Source of the DNA: Fragilaria crotonensis
Taxonomy: Eukaryota; Bacillariophyta; Fragilariophyceae; Fragilariales; Fragilariaceae
Direction of reading: 5' to 3'
Assembly (NCBI GenBank): GCA_022925895.1
Contig: JAKSYS010000199.1
Location: 26,335-90,334 of the forward strand
Length of the DNA: 64,000 bases
Shown: positions 30,784 to 41,899 of the stretch, in pieces
How positions within the stretch are numbered: position 1 is the first letter of the stretch
Layout of the letters: each line of letters opens with the position of its first letter
Made by a program: the position numbers and the translations under genes
Notes under the pieces: model-generated
Seen by the model: only the letters and a program-made list of their open reading frames with translations
The model's database searches: none
What the model was told of the DNA's origin: nothing

Positions 30784-32340
30784 GCAATGGCCTTCGGATA
30801 TCTTCAAAGGGTTATTTAGGGTTCACTGAGAAGATTCATGCATTGCCGTAACTTCATCCAAACATGTTGAATATCCGAGTAACTACTAACACCGTCCACC
30901 AATCAGAGCCGCGTAGCTTGGTCGACTGAACCTGGTTGTTGGGCGTATATCATGTTTGGTACAATAATTGGTAGTCATCGTTTCTTCATGTATGAGAGCC
31001 TAACCTGCTATAGAATCAGATAGAAAAAAGTCACTCACGCATTGTCAAACCTCACATGCCTATGCATACATTGTTCTTTTACGACGGAAGTAGATCCCCA
31101 TGCCTGGTGCCATATCTTAGATTCTGCGTCAAAATTTGGACAAGGAGTACTCCTTAGTCACTTATTGCCCAGAATCCGATGAACAGTATGATGTATGATG
31201 CGTGCCTACAGCCTCTATTGCTTTCTACCTTACTACTAGCGTACACCTTACACCTCGAACCTCATGACCACCAGGTATGATATGCTTACCTGCATACTGG
31301 GTGTTGTTTGCTATTTTTGCGCGGAGTATACTACAGGGTCTGCTAATCAATATAACTGGTACTCGGAGTACTCTGTAGTGTACTTTGGTATACTCCAGTA
31401 CACAGTAAATTTATACTCCGAGTACTACAGTCCTTTCATTCAGCAACAGAAAAACTGGTTGGACGTTGGAATTGTGTTGGCGATCAATGGCTCCCTTGCT
31501 ATCACTTAATGTGACAACTGACACGTGTCAAGAAAACGCAGCACTTAGTAGGGGGTTGAGGGGTTTCGAAAAAACGACAACACGAACGTCCTGCCGTATG
31601 CATAGGCCCCTAACGCCTACAGATTCAAACCTATGTGTCTTGGTTACCAGTCGTACAAATAGTAAGAGTGGCCGCGGGTGGGCTACAAGATTCTGTAAAT
31701 AACGAATGATCCAAAATCCACCTAAATGGAAAACCTTGTACTTCCGGGATACTCCGGTCTCCAGCTGGTTAAGAGTTCAGAATATACATCGCAATGTGCC
31801 TGGTCAATGCATGGATGTACTGGTAACTGGTATAGAAGGTGTTTTCGACGATCACCGATGTCTACCGTAGATTCAGTATCGAGTATCGTCTACTTTGGTA
31901 CTCGTAGTAAAAGTATATGTACTCGTACTCCCATGAAACGTATGTTCGCCGCTGTCGAGGTATGAGACACATCTGTGGACGTTTGGGAATCTATGACATG
32001 CACTATATAGAATGATGCGTAACCTCAACGCATATGACGAGTACCATAGATTTTCTCAAGTACCACTACAAGTTTCTCAGGTGTCCAGAGTACGGAGTTC
32101 TCGTACTAGCATTAACATGTGTAAGTTAAAAGTCGAGTCTTTACATCCGAGAAGGCCAGTACCTCAAAGATTCGTAGGAATGACCGGAATGAAGCCAATT
32201 TCATCGCCAAAAAAACTTGCACTGGCTCACAAAATCGCTCCATTTTGCGTTAAGTTTAGTTTCCTAGACGACCTCCAAGAAAACGTATGCACGTAATTCG
32301 CTATCGCACATAACAACTCCGCAGCGTTTGGCAGCTCAGT
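30784..32340. other. Intergenic spacer
   Basis: No gene supported. The part at 31,310-31,440 is dense in ggtactcggagtactctg and atactccagtac words; 31,780-32,110 has further examples. The promoter of the gene at 32,341 should lie here. Confidence 0.45.
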
Positions 32341-33648
32341 ATGACGGAAGACTCGTCGATCGTGGTGGCAGAGTCGTCTACTACGGAATTGTGCTCATTC
32401 CCTCGATCAGTGGAGGCGGAAGGACGTGTTCACTCGATAGTCACTTCTGACGATCTCAAGAAAAATAGATACAATATTCAAACGAACCCTGCCGTAACAT
32501 CCGAAGAGTCGTCAGATCCCTCTATTGAGGCGAATGCAAGTCATACCTCAACATTGGCGAGCAATGATACGTTTGAGACCTTGGAAGAATACCCAGTTTT
32601 CAGCAAATTCATCAACAGCTTTGCTCAGTGTGTTGACTCAATCCAAGATGGCGGTTTATGTCGCAGCGAGGCTTGCGTTACTGAAGAGCCTCCTGTCAAC
32701 AAACCGTCATTGCTGTATCGAGCAAAATGTGGCACCGAAAAACCTGGGACGAAGCTTCGTGTCCGCAACGCAGACAAGGAGAGTTACCTCGAGAGGTTTG
32801 CCACAAAGCGAAATCTCAACTCGCGACAGGATTTGGCCGTCGACAAGGACGGAACGCAAGGAATTTCGAAAGCCAGCACGTTTGATCGAATTCGCGGCCT
32901 TGTGCAACGAAAACCGATGAAATTAGATTCGACGGAGGGTGCCAACAGTCGGCGCGGTCTCCCGAAGCGTAGACATCACAGGCGTCGCAAGCGAGAGAAA
33001 GAATCAAGGGAAACGAGTGATATTTCTGCTCGTTCAGTGATAAGTGACCGAGAGAATCTAGTGGGCGACAAGGCTATTGAGACCACACAAGGCGAGTCCA
33101 GCACTCTGGATGCTAGGCAATCTAATGCCGATGTCTTGCATCTGGTCGTTTCTCGATCTGACGATGCAGAGGTGGACTTGTTTAGACCAACCGCTGAAAC
33201 ACCCGATATGTACAATGCGACCACTCCCAAGGCCTCGTTCACGACAAAATTAGCACACGCCCCTTCTCCGCTTGCGTCCTCAGAGGCATTCATTTCACCA
33301 ACCCCCGCATCTCCCGAGATGTTGTCGCCAGGGTCACCAACCGAGGCTCACCGAAAGTCACGCCGGGTCTCACTTCAAGACTCTCAGTCGAAATTCTCAG
33401 AAATTTCGCAAATTCCAGCGGTCGAGTCGTCAACGCCAACCTCTCCTAAAACATTTTCGGCCACCGAGCCTCCTTCAAACGTATCCTCCCCCGCAACATC
33501 ACCGCCACCTACTCCCAGTTCTGCCGCCGCCGAAAGTTCGCCGTCGTCATCAAGACATTCTCGTCGAAAGATACCTTCCCGTTTTGCGACTCGAGTTGGT
33601 GGGAATCGATTTAAAGCGCGAGTCCCTAGCAATAGTGTCGACCAGTGA
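32341..33648 (+). CDS. Ser/Thr/Pro-rich basic protein of unknown function
   Basis: 435 residues in one intact frame. Residues 1-100 are acidic and Ser/Thr-rich. A basic cluster (PKRRHHRRRKREK) near residue 210-225 could be a nuclear localisation signal. The second half is low-complexity with many SP and TP pairs (ASPEMLSPGSPTE, STPTSPKTF), possible sites for proline-directed kinases. The C-terminus is basic (SRRKIPSRFATRVGG). No folded domain or membrane segment is seen. It is probably largely disordered and nuclear, which is inference from composition. Confidence 0.6.
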   Translation: MTEDSSIVVAESSTTELCSFPRSVEAEGRVHSIVTSDDLKKNRYNIQTNPAVTSEESSDPSIEANASHTSTLASNDTFETLEEYPVFSKFINSFAQCVDSIQDGGLCRSEACVTEEPPVNKPSLLYRAKCGTEKPGTKLRVRNADKESYLERFATKRNLNSRQDLAVDKDGTQGISKASTFDRIRGLVQRKPMKLDSTEGANSRRGLPKRRHHRRRKREKESRETSDISARSVISDRENLVGDKAIETTQGESSTLDARQSNADVLHLVVSRSDDAEVDLFRPTAETPDMYNATTPKASFTTKLAHAPSPLASSEAFISPTPASPEMLSPGSPTEAHRKSRRVSLQDSQSKFSEISQIPAVESSTPTSPKTFSATEPPSNVSSPATSPPPTPSSAAAESSPSSSRHSRRKIPSRFATRVGGNRFKARVPSNSVDQ

Positions 33649-33920
33649 CAACCTCGCGCTATGAGGTGGATTTCGTTGTCGTCTGAGTCTGTGCACATTG
33701 GTGTATTGTACGAGATGCTTCATAACCATGAGAAGTTCGCCCCAACACGTTTTTGGGCGTTCCAACTACAGTAGTGTATAAATGTGCATTCAACCCCTGT
33801 TACCATCAAGTTTTGATATTATTATGCGCATAGTAACGATTCGTTATGTGTCAAATCGCTCTTAGTATACCTGGATGCTACCAGCGTACGATATGAAAAG
33901 TGTATCCGTCTACTGGATTA
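33649..33920. other. Spacer between convergent genes
   Basis: 3' flanks of the Ser/Thr-rich and 2OG-oxygenase genes. Nothing else seen. Confidence 0.5.
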
Positions 33921-35006
33921 CTACAATTCGTCATGAAATGCGTCTGGCTTGGGAAGGAAGGTTGGTCCACCAGCGGATTCCAAAATGCCTTCACCGAGTG
34001 CTGGTCCTCGACGGATGAGGCGTTTACCATTTATACCATTGCACCATCCACCACATGCCTTTTCTTCGACTCCCATTCCCAACATGGTAATTGGTGGTAT
34101 TGGAGTTGCAGTTGTATTTGACGTGTCGAGTGGTACACTGTTCTTGGACCAATTTGGAGGAATGGCGTATTGCATCTCGTCCATGGCATCGACGCCAGGT
34201 GGCCAATAGCCATCTGGCGCATAGTGTATAAAGAGGGAGGTGTACCAGCTTCCATTGAAGACTGTTGGGCGGCCGTGCAGAATGCGACTGCTTTCGTACA
34301 AGAGCAAGTCCCCGGGTGTCATGTGTACTTCGACAGTGTTGCCAGCGTAGTCCTCCAGAACCAACGGCCATTCCTGTGCATCTTCTGAACTGCCAATATG
34401 CAAGATGGACGAGACAATGTGCGTATTTGGATTGTCAACGTGCATTAAGAGTTGCGATTGATTTCTGTACACTCTCATTCCAAAAGCCACGACGGGCGTT
34501 AGTTTGGCGGACACCCATTGCTCGTGCAGACCTTGAAGTTGGTGTAGAATCATCTCATTAACACGGGTTGTGTCGACCATGAAGGGGTCGTTTTCCAAGC
34601 ATCTCAATCCCATCGGCTTGAGGTGCGCTTCGTTTTCCAGATCCTTCCAGGGCTGTTTGTGCAATTCTTCGGTCAATGCCTTGACTAGATGCGCAGGGGC
34701 TCTGGTGAGGGCCCATCCATACTTGGTAAAATTGTGACCGACAATTCCGGCTGCTGTTGACAGCACAATATAGGCCTGGTAGCGATCATAGGTGTCTTCC
34801 ATTGCCTCGATCTGCTTTATCCTACGGTCCATGAGGTTGGACAAGGTTGACGGAATCCATTCTTGTGGCGGCCAAGTGTAATTGCGTTCTCTGTAAACAG
34901 CCTCGCGTTCCTCCTCTGTGAGAGGAAAGGCGTCGACAAATTCAGGCGGAGAAACAATCAAAAGGCACATTGAAAGTAGAAGGAAGATTGATGGGAGGTG
35001 TGCCAT
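33921..35006 (-). CDS. ER-lumenal prolyl-4-hydroxylase-like 2-oxoglutarate/Fe(II) oxygenase
   Basis: 361 residues, ATG 35006. The signal peptide is MAHLPSIFLLLSMCLLIVSP, and the last four residues are HDEL, the ER-retention signal, so the enzyme is placed in the ER lumen. The core has the double-stranded beta-helix iron ligands HVD (about 189-191) in LLMHVDNPNTH and a distal His (about 244) in RILHGRP after a PGDLLLYES strand. Both are typical of P4H-type dioxygenases. Several N-x-S/T sites are consistent with glycosylation. P4H-like enzymes hydroxylate prolines in secreted proteins; the actual substrate here is unknown. Confidence 0.8.
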   Translation of the reverse strand: MAHLPSIFLLLSMCLLIVSPPEFVDAFPLTEEEREAVYRERNYTWPPQEWIPSTLSNLMDRRIKQIEAMEDTYDRYQAYIVLSTAAGIVGHNFTKYGWALTRAPAHLVKALTEELHKQPWKDLENEAHLKPMGLRCLENDPFMVDTTRVNEMILHQLQGLHEQWVSAKLTPVVAFGMRVYRNQSQLLMHVDNPNTHIVSSILHIGSSEDAQEWPLVLEDYAGNTVEVHMTPGDLLLYESSRILHGRPTVFNGSWYTSLFIHYAPDGYWPPGVDAMDEMQYAIPPNWSKNSVPLDTSNTTATPIPPITMLGMGVEEKACGGWCNGINGKRLIRRGPALGEGILESAGGPTFLPKPDAFHDEL

Positions 35007-35762
35007 TTTGATATCGAGGTGCCTGGTACTCCAGCAGCTGGTAGTACCTTATCGTTGTTTCGTCTTGAGTGTTGCGCGTTGAATAACTGATTGTCGAGGG
35101 TTGAATAGAAACGTCAGTACTTGGATAGAGGTCAATTCAACCTTGATGGCCAATGGCAGATGGTATCGACAGATTCTGATAATGCACATAAGCTTGTACC
35201 AGGTAGCAAACTCAACCAGAACAAGATCGAATTTTGAGAAGATCGCACTCGCTTGACCGCTCTCATTTCTCTTCATTTGACTACAGCGCTATAGCGCAAC
35301 ATCACAAGAACAAAGAACAATACTCCGAATGCGCTATAATGCAGCACTTTCAGGTCATGAGGTAACAATAACAGGAATTCGTAGATTCTCTATATGTATC
35401 ATTCGCTGGCACAGCGTTAATCATGAGTTCGAACTCTCGCTCTTACCTGTGTCGTCCTTTGGCAGTGGTTCCATTACGCTCTCACTTCAGTCTCCAGTGT
35501 ACCTTAGTGCGAACATAACTGCCCGCTACAGTAGGTTGCGAGCTGTCGCAGAGCAGTGTTGAATTTCATGTCGACTGAGGAAACAGGCTCTGCTTGGATT
35601 TTTACTGTAATACCAAAGTCAACGTGTACTGTACAGAAAACGACTGTTTCAAGTGAGAGCAGCAGCAGTTACAACTCGCATCAACATGGCAGAGTGAGTT
35701 TTGAGTGTAGGTGTACTTCGTATGCACGATGTATAGAACGGGCTGCTCTACTCGCACCTGCC
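35007..35762. other. Intergenic spacer
   Basis: No gene supported. Short frames at 35,329-35,562 and 35,556-35,873 (plus) carry no motif. Confidence 0.4.
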
Positions 35763-36387
35763 TCGCGACTATCGTTGTGTTTGTTTAATTGCTGTTTAAA
35801 ACACCCTGTTTTAAACAGCTGTTTAAAACAACTTTTTTCTTTCAAAAAAACAATTTGTTTAATTGAAATCTAGGTTAGGGTTATGGTTTTACGGTTATGA
35901 TGCGGTTTTTTCATCGACAAGGCTCATTGCTCATCGCATAACTATACTGTTTATAGGTTGAAACAGCATCAAAATGCAGAACATCAGTTAAGTGATGCAT
36001 GTCAGACAATTCAATACATTTTGATTCAAGAAGAATGGTGAGACAAAAGGATGTTATCAGTGGACACTTATAGGGGATCCATACCATTCAGTTGGTGGGA
36101 TACCTGCATGCAACAAGGCAGAGTATTGTCAGGCATAAGTGCAATTATAAGTTCATGCTGATTAGTCCTTAGGGCTCCTTTCTGTCTTGGTTATCCTTGT
36201 TGTCTTGTTCTCAAGGCTTTGAACCGTATTGATTGGTGGTCTACTCCGAGTCCTTGACTACTTGGAGTACTGTAGTACTTACTACTGTGAACTGTTGCTG
36301 TTTTAAACAAAGTTGTTTTAAACAGTTTTAAACTGTTTAAAACAAATTCAAAATCTGAATTTGTTTAAAACACAACGATACTCGCGA
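35763..36387. mobile_element. Candidate MITE-like element with TTTAAAC palindromes
   Basis: The ends are inverted copies: tcgcgactatcgttgtgttt at 35763 and the complement of tcgcgagtatcgttgtgttt ending at 36387. Next to each end are several gtttaaaac/gttttaaac palindromes (35,790-35,860 and 36,298-36,372). The roughly 625-bp interior has no coding potential. No target-site duplication is obvious, so element status is inferred from the inverted ends alone. Confidence 0.45.
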
Positions 36388-36649
36388 CACAAATTACGAA
36401 ATGACAAATATAAATCAAATGATCGGCGATGGTTTATTATTGCTGTTACGTCAGAAACTACAGTAACAAACACCCTGGTCCCTTCACCCGCGTGATATGA
36501 TATTTTACAAACGATGCATCAGCCCAACATCAACGTTCGGTTGGATCCAAATGACAATGACCGACCTGACATTGCATATGGTCGTAGGTGCATACGGATG
36601 TACTGAGATATGTGTGATTCTTGCCCCCCGCAATCAAAGACCTTGATGT

Positions 36650-36856
36650 TTACTTCTTGTAGGCTTCCTTCTCCTCGTCCGAGAGTGCCTTCCAGCGCTT
36701 TCCCAGTTCCTTTCCGACAGCTCCGAACGCCAAGTCGGGGCTTTCCTTGATGATGATGGGGCGAGTCTCCTTGCAGAAGAGCATGTAGCCGCTCACCTTC
36801 TTCTTGCCGCCGGTGGACTTCTTCTTTGGGGCAGCCTTTTCCTTCTTTGGTGGCAT
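36650..36856 (-). CDS. Small HMG-box DNA-binding protein
   Basis: 68 residues from ATG 36856 (MPPKKEKAAPKK). An upstream frame extension lacks this typical start. A basic Lys-rich N-terminal arm is followed by an HMG box: VSGYMLFCKETRPIIIKESP, then AVGKELGKRWKALSDEEKEAY. It ends at YKK, just after helix 2, so the third helix is missing or very short compared with NHP6-type proteins of about 90-100 residues. It is probably an abundant architectural chromatin protein. A missed 3' exon could explain the short end. Confidence 0.8.
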   Translation of the reverse strand: MPPKKEKAAPKKKSTGGKKKVSGYMLFCKETRPIIIKESPDLAFGAVGKELGKRWKALSDEEKEAYKK

Positions 36857-37763
36857 CTTGGGATAGTTGTAGTGTTGAGAAAGGTGGGGGATTGTGAGAT
36901 CCTTGCCATTCGAAAATCGTCTTGACACACACGGGGCAATCCCCGTGATTCAAAAACAAGGCACGGATCTTCCAGACGTAGAAGCCAACCTCTCTCAAAG
37001 CAGAACTCTACTGCATTTTCCACTACATAACCTTGTTTCCTATGCGTGTAGCGTGTACTCCAAGTATGTACTGATTTCACACGCAAGCTGCTGCCGCTTG
37101 TGTCTTGCTGGAAGGTCCGGCCACGCACCTCTGCTTGGTATAAATTGCATGTAGAAGCTACGAGAAGAAACGTCATTTTAACGGACCTCCCTGCCGTGGC
37201 TATATCGTCCAAAAACCACAATAGAATCATACTGCAGCCGGTACTAGCACCTGTGTACATTCCAGACCACAAGCCGCTTGGCAGGTGCAGATGGGGGGTG
37301 TCACATGGCTAGTGTTCTCAACGGCCGAACGGTCGGGGTCACTGCAGCTTCGCAGGTTTGAAATTTTAGGCAACGCGCCGGGATTTTGAATTCGTCAATT
37401 CAAGTAGAATCCAACAGTGGGAGTATGGATGCTACTGTACATCTTAATTGCGTAGGTTTTACAAGGGGACCGGTACAACAAGTACTGTTCCACTTGTTGC
37501 CACCACCTTACAGTATTGTAGTAGGATAAGGATAAGGATATAAGTAAGTGGATGCACGTACTGGAGATTGGACACGGGACACTGGTAGAATAGCATCCGG
37601 AATCCAAAACGTGGAAGTAGAAGCAATTCCGCAACAAAAGTCAGCCCACCTTCCGACCACCCAAACTGCAACGCCCTTGGCACGCCTTTTCCAACTCCTG
37701 GCAAACTCGAAAACTAGCTACTAGTGAACTATCATAGAGTGATACACTTTCTGGAACTGCGCC
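36857..37763. other. Spacer between divergent genes
   Basis: 5' regions of the HMG-box gene (minus) and the UTP5-like gene (plus). Contains ggataaggataaggatataa near 37,526 (short tandem). No gene seen. Confidence 0.45.
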
Positions 37764-39390
37764 ATGATCACTGCCATCAGCGATAGCAACAGCGGCAATC
37801 GCACCGACGACGATTTGGTCGCTGTTGTGACTAACCCTACATTCACATCTCGTTTGGCAGTACCGCTGTATCATTTGCAACAGGGAACAGCAACGCTCCA
37901 GTCGACACTCACCTACAAGGCTGTTGGCCAACTCCAGTCGCTCTGCTTTGCCGCGAATTTTCTCTGCGGTCTTGTTCACGATGGAACGACTAGAACAGTA
38001 GTCATATGGAATGTTACGAGGGGCGTGGCTGTGCATACCATACCAGAAACAGATGAATTCAAGATTCTTGATATTGCGACAACAGGTGGTGCATCATCGT
38101 CGGTACTCTTGGTGTTGATTCTCAAGGGATCCAAACTCTACGTGCAAGAATATTCTCTAGACGATTCCACTTCGGCATCGACAAAATTGTTTCAAATGGT
38201 GCGCAAAATTAAGGCTGGTAAAGTTGATTATGAAAATCACGACCAAACAACGGCTCGTCATGAAATCCACCTGGCCGCGCATGATACACGGATTGCGGTT
38301 CGCAGCGGTGCCTCCATTAAGGTCATGGAGCGAGAAACTGGTACCAAATTGTACAAGTGCAAATTGCATTCTTCCGAGGGAGGAGCAGTAGCAGCAACTG
38401 CTGATTCTACTACTGCTCCAACGCTAGTCATGAATGAGAATTTTATTGCCGTCGCCACTCCCAGTCAAATTCAAGTATTCCAAAAGGAGGAAAGTGAAAA
38501 CTACAGTCATTATTTCGGAACCTCCCACGCAAATGCAGTTGAAGGGAGACTACCTCCTCGTTGATCATTCCATTTATTCGATTCTTGCCAGTGCAACGGC
38601 GACGCCAAAGAGTATCCTTACAAAATTGGACTCCGATTCTACTGTACAGCTTGCCTTTTCGAGTGACACAGAGGTACGAGCCATTGTGCAGGGTTCGAAG
38701 GGAGGAGCAGTTTCCGTGTGCACCATGGCCTTTATTGAAGATGGGGAGATCGTAGAAACAATGGAGTTGCCAAAGGAGGAAGAGGAGGAGCAAGGCGACG
38801 GGCTCGACGTTGTCACAGGGAAGCGACCGGCTGTGGCCAGTATTACGCAAACACTGGGGCCTGGCCAAGCAGGTGGAGAATCTCTGGAGGTAAGCGACCG
38901 TCCAATGAAGAAAACGAAAAAAGCAGCGGATGACGATGAGACCGACGAACCCACGATTGCAGAAAGGTTGAAGAGGTTGCAACAAGTGTTGGACCAAGAA
39001 GACGAAGAGGAGGAGATCAAGTTCCGTCCTAAACAAGCCACGACTGAGTCGCTTTCTCATCTGCTTCAGCAAGCCTTGAGCTCCGCCGACGATTCTATGT
39101 TGGAGTTAGCTCTCGATGTCCGGGATGCCAAGGTCCGCGAGCTCAGCATTGACGAACTCGCCGTCGATCAAGCTACTCTTTTGCTCAACAAACTGACGGC
39201 TCGTTTGGCTAAAAAACCTAGCCGCGCGTCTGCGCTGGTTCCATGGATTCAACTGCTCTTGTTGAGTGGCAAGATACAATCATCGGCTCCTCTGGGTCCG
39301 CTGAAGAATTTGGTGCAGGAACGTATTGAGGTGTTTCCACAACTCTTGCAACTAGAAGGGCGGCTTTCTATGTTAGTGAACATGTCATAG
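37764..39390 (+). CDS. UTP5: UTP5/WDR43-like small-subunit processome protein, frame break near 38,485
   Basis: The N-terminal half (37764-38564) reads as degenerate WD-type strands (TVVIWNVTRGVAVHTI, IKVMERETGTKLYKCKL, NFIAVATPSQIQVF). The C-terminal half (38434-39390) is in the next frame: KVKTTVIISEP, more strands, an acidic and KK-rich linker, then a helical Utp12-type domain (TTESLSHLLQQALSS through LLNKLTARL to ALVPWIQLLLLSG). The two fit together as one protein of about 540 residues if one base is adjusted within the ccaaaaggagg run at about 38,480-38,490. UTP5/WDR43 belongs to the t-UTP/UTPA subcomplex that binds nascent pre-rRNA in the nucleolus. The break may be an assembly error, since the gene otherwise looks intact. 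Other Utp12-domain proteins (such as UTP4-complex relatives) are possible. Confidence 0.7.
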
Positions 39391-39839
39391 ATCAGGGTCT
39401 TCAGGAGTGAAACGTTTTGATAGGACAATTCGACTCTTTTCGTTGACATGGGTGATTGATAACCTAATTCGATTCGATCCATTCTACATTCAAATTCAAC
39501 AACGAAATAAGCATTGCTTTTCTCTACTTTTAATTGTTCGTCATACTTGGCTTTTGCGTCTTGATTGTTGTAAATCAATGACTCCTTGCTCACAGACCGC
39601 AATACAAAGCGATGTGCTCTCATCGCGTCTGGTACAATATCACTATCATGGCGAATGCTGGTCGAGTCGTCGGGGCCGACTACGGTAATGGACATCAGAT
39701 AGGAATTCGTTAAAATAATCTTTACAGGTAAAATGAATTGATCTAAGCTGTCATCCACAATGGCAGTTAACCTTTGTGCCATGTCACTTTGCACTAATCG
39801 ATTCCGAAGAATCATTCCGCAGCAGCTCTGCAGACTCAT
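39249..39839 (-). CDS. Hypothetical protein overlapping the UTP5 3' end, weak
   Basis: 196 codons from ATG 39839, minus strand, overlapping the last 142 bases of the UTP5-like gene. It has no recognised domain, though ITVVGPDD and AYFVVEFECRMDRIELGYQ read like ordinary protein. The overlapping part (C-terminal 47 residues) is Cys/Ser-rich and probably not coding. A shorter gene with a missed splice is possible. Confidence 0.25.
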   Translation of the reverse strand: MSLQSCCGMILRNRLVQSDMAQRLTAIVDDSLDQFILPVKIILTNSYLMSITVVGPDDSTSIRHDSDIVPDAMRAHRFVLRSVSKESLIYNNQDAKAKYDEQLKVEKSNAYFVVEFECRMDRIELGYQSPMSTKRVELSYQNVSLLKTLIYDMFTNIESRPSSCKSCGNTSIRSCTKFFSGPRGADDCILPLNKSS

Positions 39840-39914
39840 TCTTGGTCGTCTTTCCAATTCGGCTCAATTCGGTACGACATCGGCCAAACGAACACATTAC
39901 TCAGCTTTGCAGGC

Positions 39915-41288
39915 TTACTCTCGGTCGTCTTCCAGTTCGGTCTCATCAATGCCGTAGTTTCCTGCCTTGACTGCGGTCAATGGGATGCGACGCTTCCATG
40001 GCATGCATACGATTGCTCCGCGAGACTTTCCAAGCTCGAGATAAACATGCGCCTCCGCAACCTCAGACAAGCTGACTCGCTTGGCAATATGCGGCTTGAT
40101 ATCGCGTTGGCGAAGCAACTGGAAGACGTGCTCAAGGTCAGTCTTGAATTTCTTGGGGTCCTTGTTGAAACTGTCCAAGACATCATACATATGGGTGCGA
40201 GACATGAAATAAGATGCCTTTGTCTGTGCCCAACGGGCTGACAGTGGAGCCCCGAAGACACCCATGCTCTCGGAGTTCAGGAGACCCGACATACCCACGC
40301 AGACCAAAGTGCCTTTGTCCGAAAGGGCAGCACGGGATGATTCGAAACCATCCTGGCAGACATTGTCCATGACGACATCCATTTTGCCGTTCACACTAGC
40401 CAACCATTCCTTCGGTTCCATGGGAAGTGGTGTCGCGCCCAATACAGACCGAACGTAGCGATGCATGGTAGTGGGTGCTGTCGCAAACACATTGTCCGCG
40501 CCAGCTCGTTTGGCCATTTGAATCAAAGCCTGGCCAGTAGGACCAAGAGCACCAACGACAAGGACCTGCTTGCCTTTCAAAGTTCGCTCCTTACCAACAA
40601 CAAGCCTGAGGGACTGGTAGGCCGTCATGTAGATGGAAATCATGCAGACAGCTTCGGAGTTATCCAAGCTGCGAGGGACAGCAACCAGGGACTTGGAAGG
40701 AATCACGGCATACCTAGCATTACCACCAGTTTGCACCAAGGCGGCCACACGATCGCCCTCTTTCCATTCAGTAACGTTGCTCCCGACGGCAACAACGTTT
40801 CCGATCACATCCACACCAGGTGTAGCTGGGCAACAGACAGGTTCAACGAGTGAGAATGACATTCCTCGTCGGAACAAGCAATCATTATACGTGACAGTGG
40901 AAGCCTGAAATGGAGATATTGATGGTCAGAAACTGTTTTCTTCGTATTGAGTTCTCAAACTTTTGCAACGTACCTGCACCTTCACAACAACGTCGTCACC
41001 GTTAGCGGGCTCAGGAATGCCATCTTCGGACACAACCTCAAGGACAGCCTTGGGGTCGTCACTGAATTGAGAGTAAACAGCTTTCTTCTGGTTCTTGTTA
41101 CCCTTGAACAAGCCCGATCTCTTTTCCTTGGTCCCAGCGTTCACCTCGGCGGCGTCACGCGAGTCTGCTTTGGATTCCATGTTGTCACTGCTCGCGACCT
41201 TGCTGCTCTTGCGAGAGAAAAACTTCTTTTTCTCTGTTTGCACTTCAGAATCGTCCTGCGTAGGGGCAGAGGTGAATGAGGAGAGCAT
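39915..41288 (-). CDS. Medium-chain dehydrogenase/reductase (zinc-ADH/quinone oxidoreductase-like), two exons
   Basis: Exons 40974-41288 and 39915-40904; the 69-bp intron (GTACGT...CATTTCAG) is phase 0 and the protein has 434 residues. The first 70 residues are charged and Ser/Lys-rich (KKKFFSRKSSK), an unusual extension with no clear targeting signal. The GroES-like domain follows (VVVKVQASTVTYNDCLFRRG, TPGVDVIGNVVAVGSNV, WKEGDRVAALV), then a Rossmann NAD(P)-binding fold with VLVVGALGPTGQALIQMAKR. The catalytic zinc ligands of true alcohol dehydrogenases are not evident, pointing to a quinone- or enone-reductase type. The C-terminal 30 residues are acidic. The substrate is unknown. Confidence 0.8.
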
Positions 41289-41899
41289 GGTTGAAATGTG
41301 GCCTGGAGTGGGGTGAAGTCAACAACCAGACAAGGTGCAGTGTTACAACTTTATGAGATGACCTTTCTTAATGGTTTATTTGCAAAGGGTTTCGGTGAAT
41401 TTATTAACGCTTCAACGGATACACATGACACGAGATTTCTAACTTCAACGCTTCATTTTTTTTGGCGTGTGCGCTTTGGCCACCTCGTCTGCTATGAGTT
41501 CGGCGAAATGGCGCATACATTTATATAGGGAAGGTTAACAAGTTCGCAAAGGAGTGCACAATTGTCAGGTTTTTCGTGACAAGTATAAGCTTCAGTTGAG
41601 CCATGCGTTTGGGCAACTCCCTTGGCTCTCATGTGCTGGCATAGCAAAACTGCAAAATGTGTGTGTAACACAGTTAAATGTGGTTGTATTCGAAGATTGG
41701 GTGAGAAAACATGGTGCCGAATCTTTTGGGCTGGCGCTCAAAACGCTAGCCTAATATGAGAGCTAACGCAGCGTCGCAATCCCGCGGAACGTACGACAAC
41801 AACGTTGAAAGTAGACAGATCTACTATAATTGATGCTTGCGAATTTAACGTCGAGCCGCTCCCAAATGAATATACAAATTCCAGGTTCGCGTCACTAAA
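41289..41899. other. Intergenic spacer
   Basis: Contains the promoter of the MDR gene and the 3' flank of the transporter gene. No gene recognised. Confidence 0.45.
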
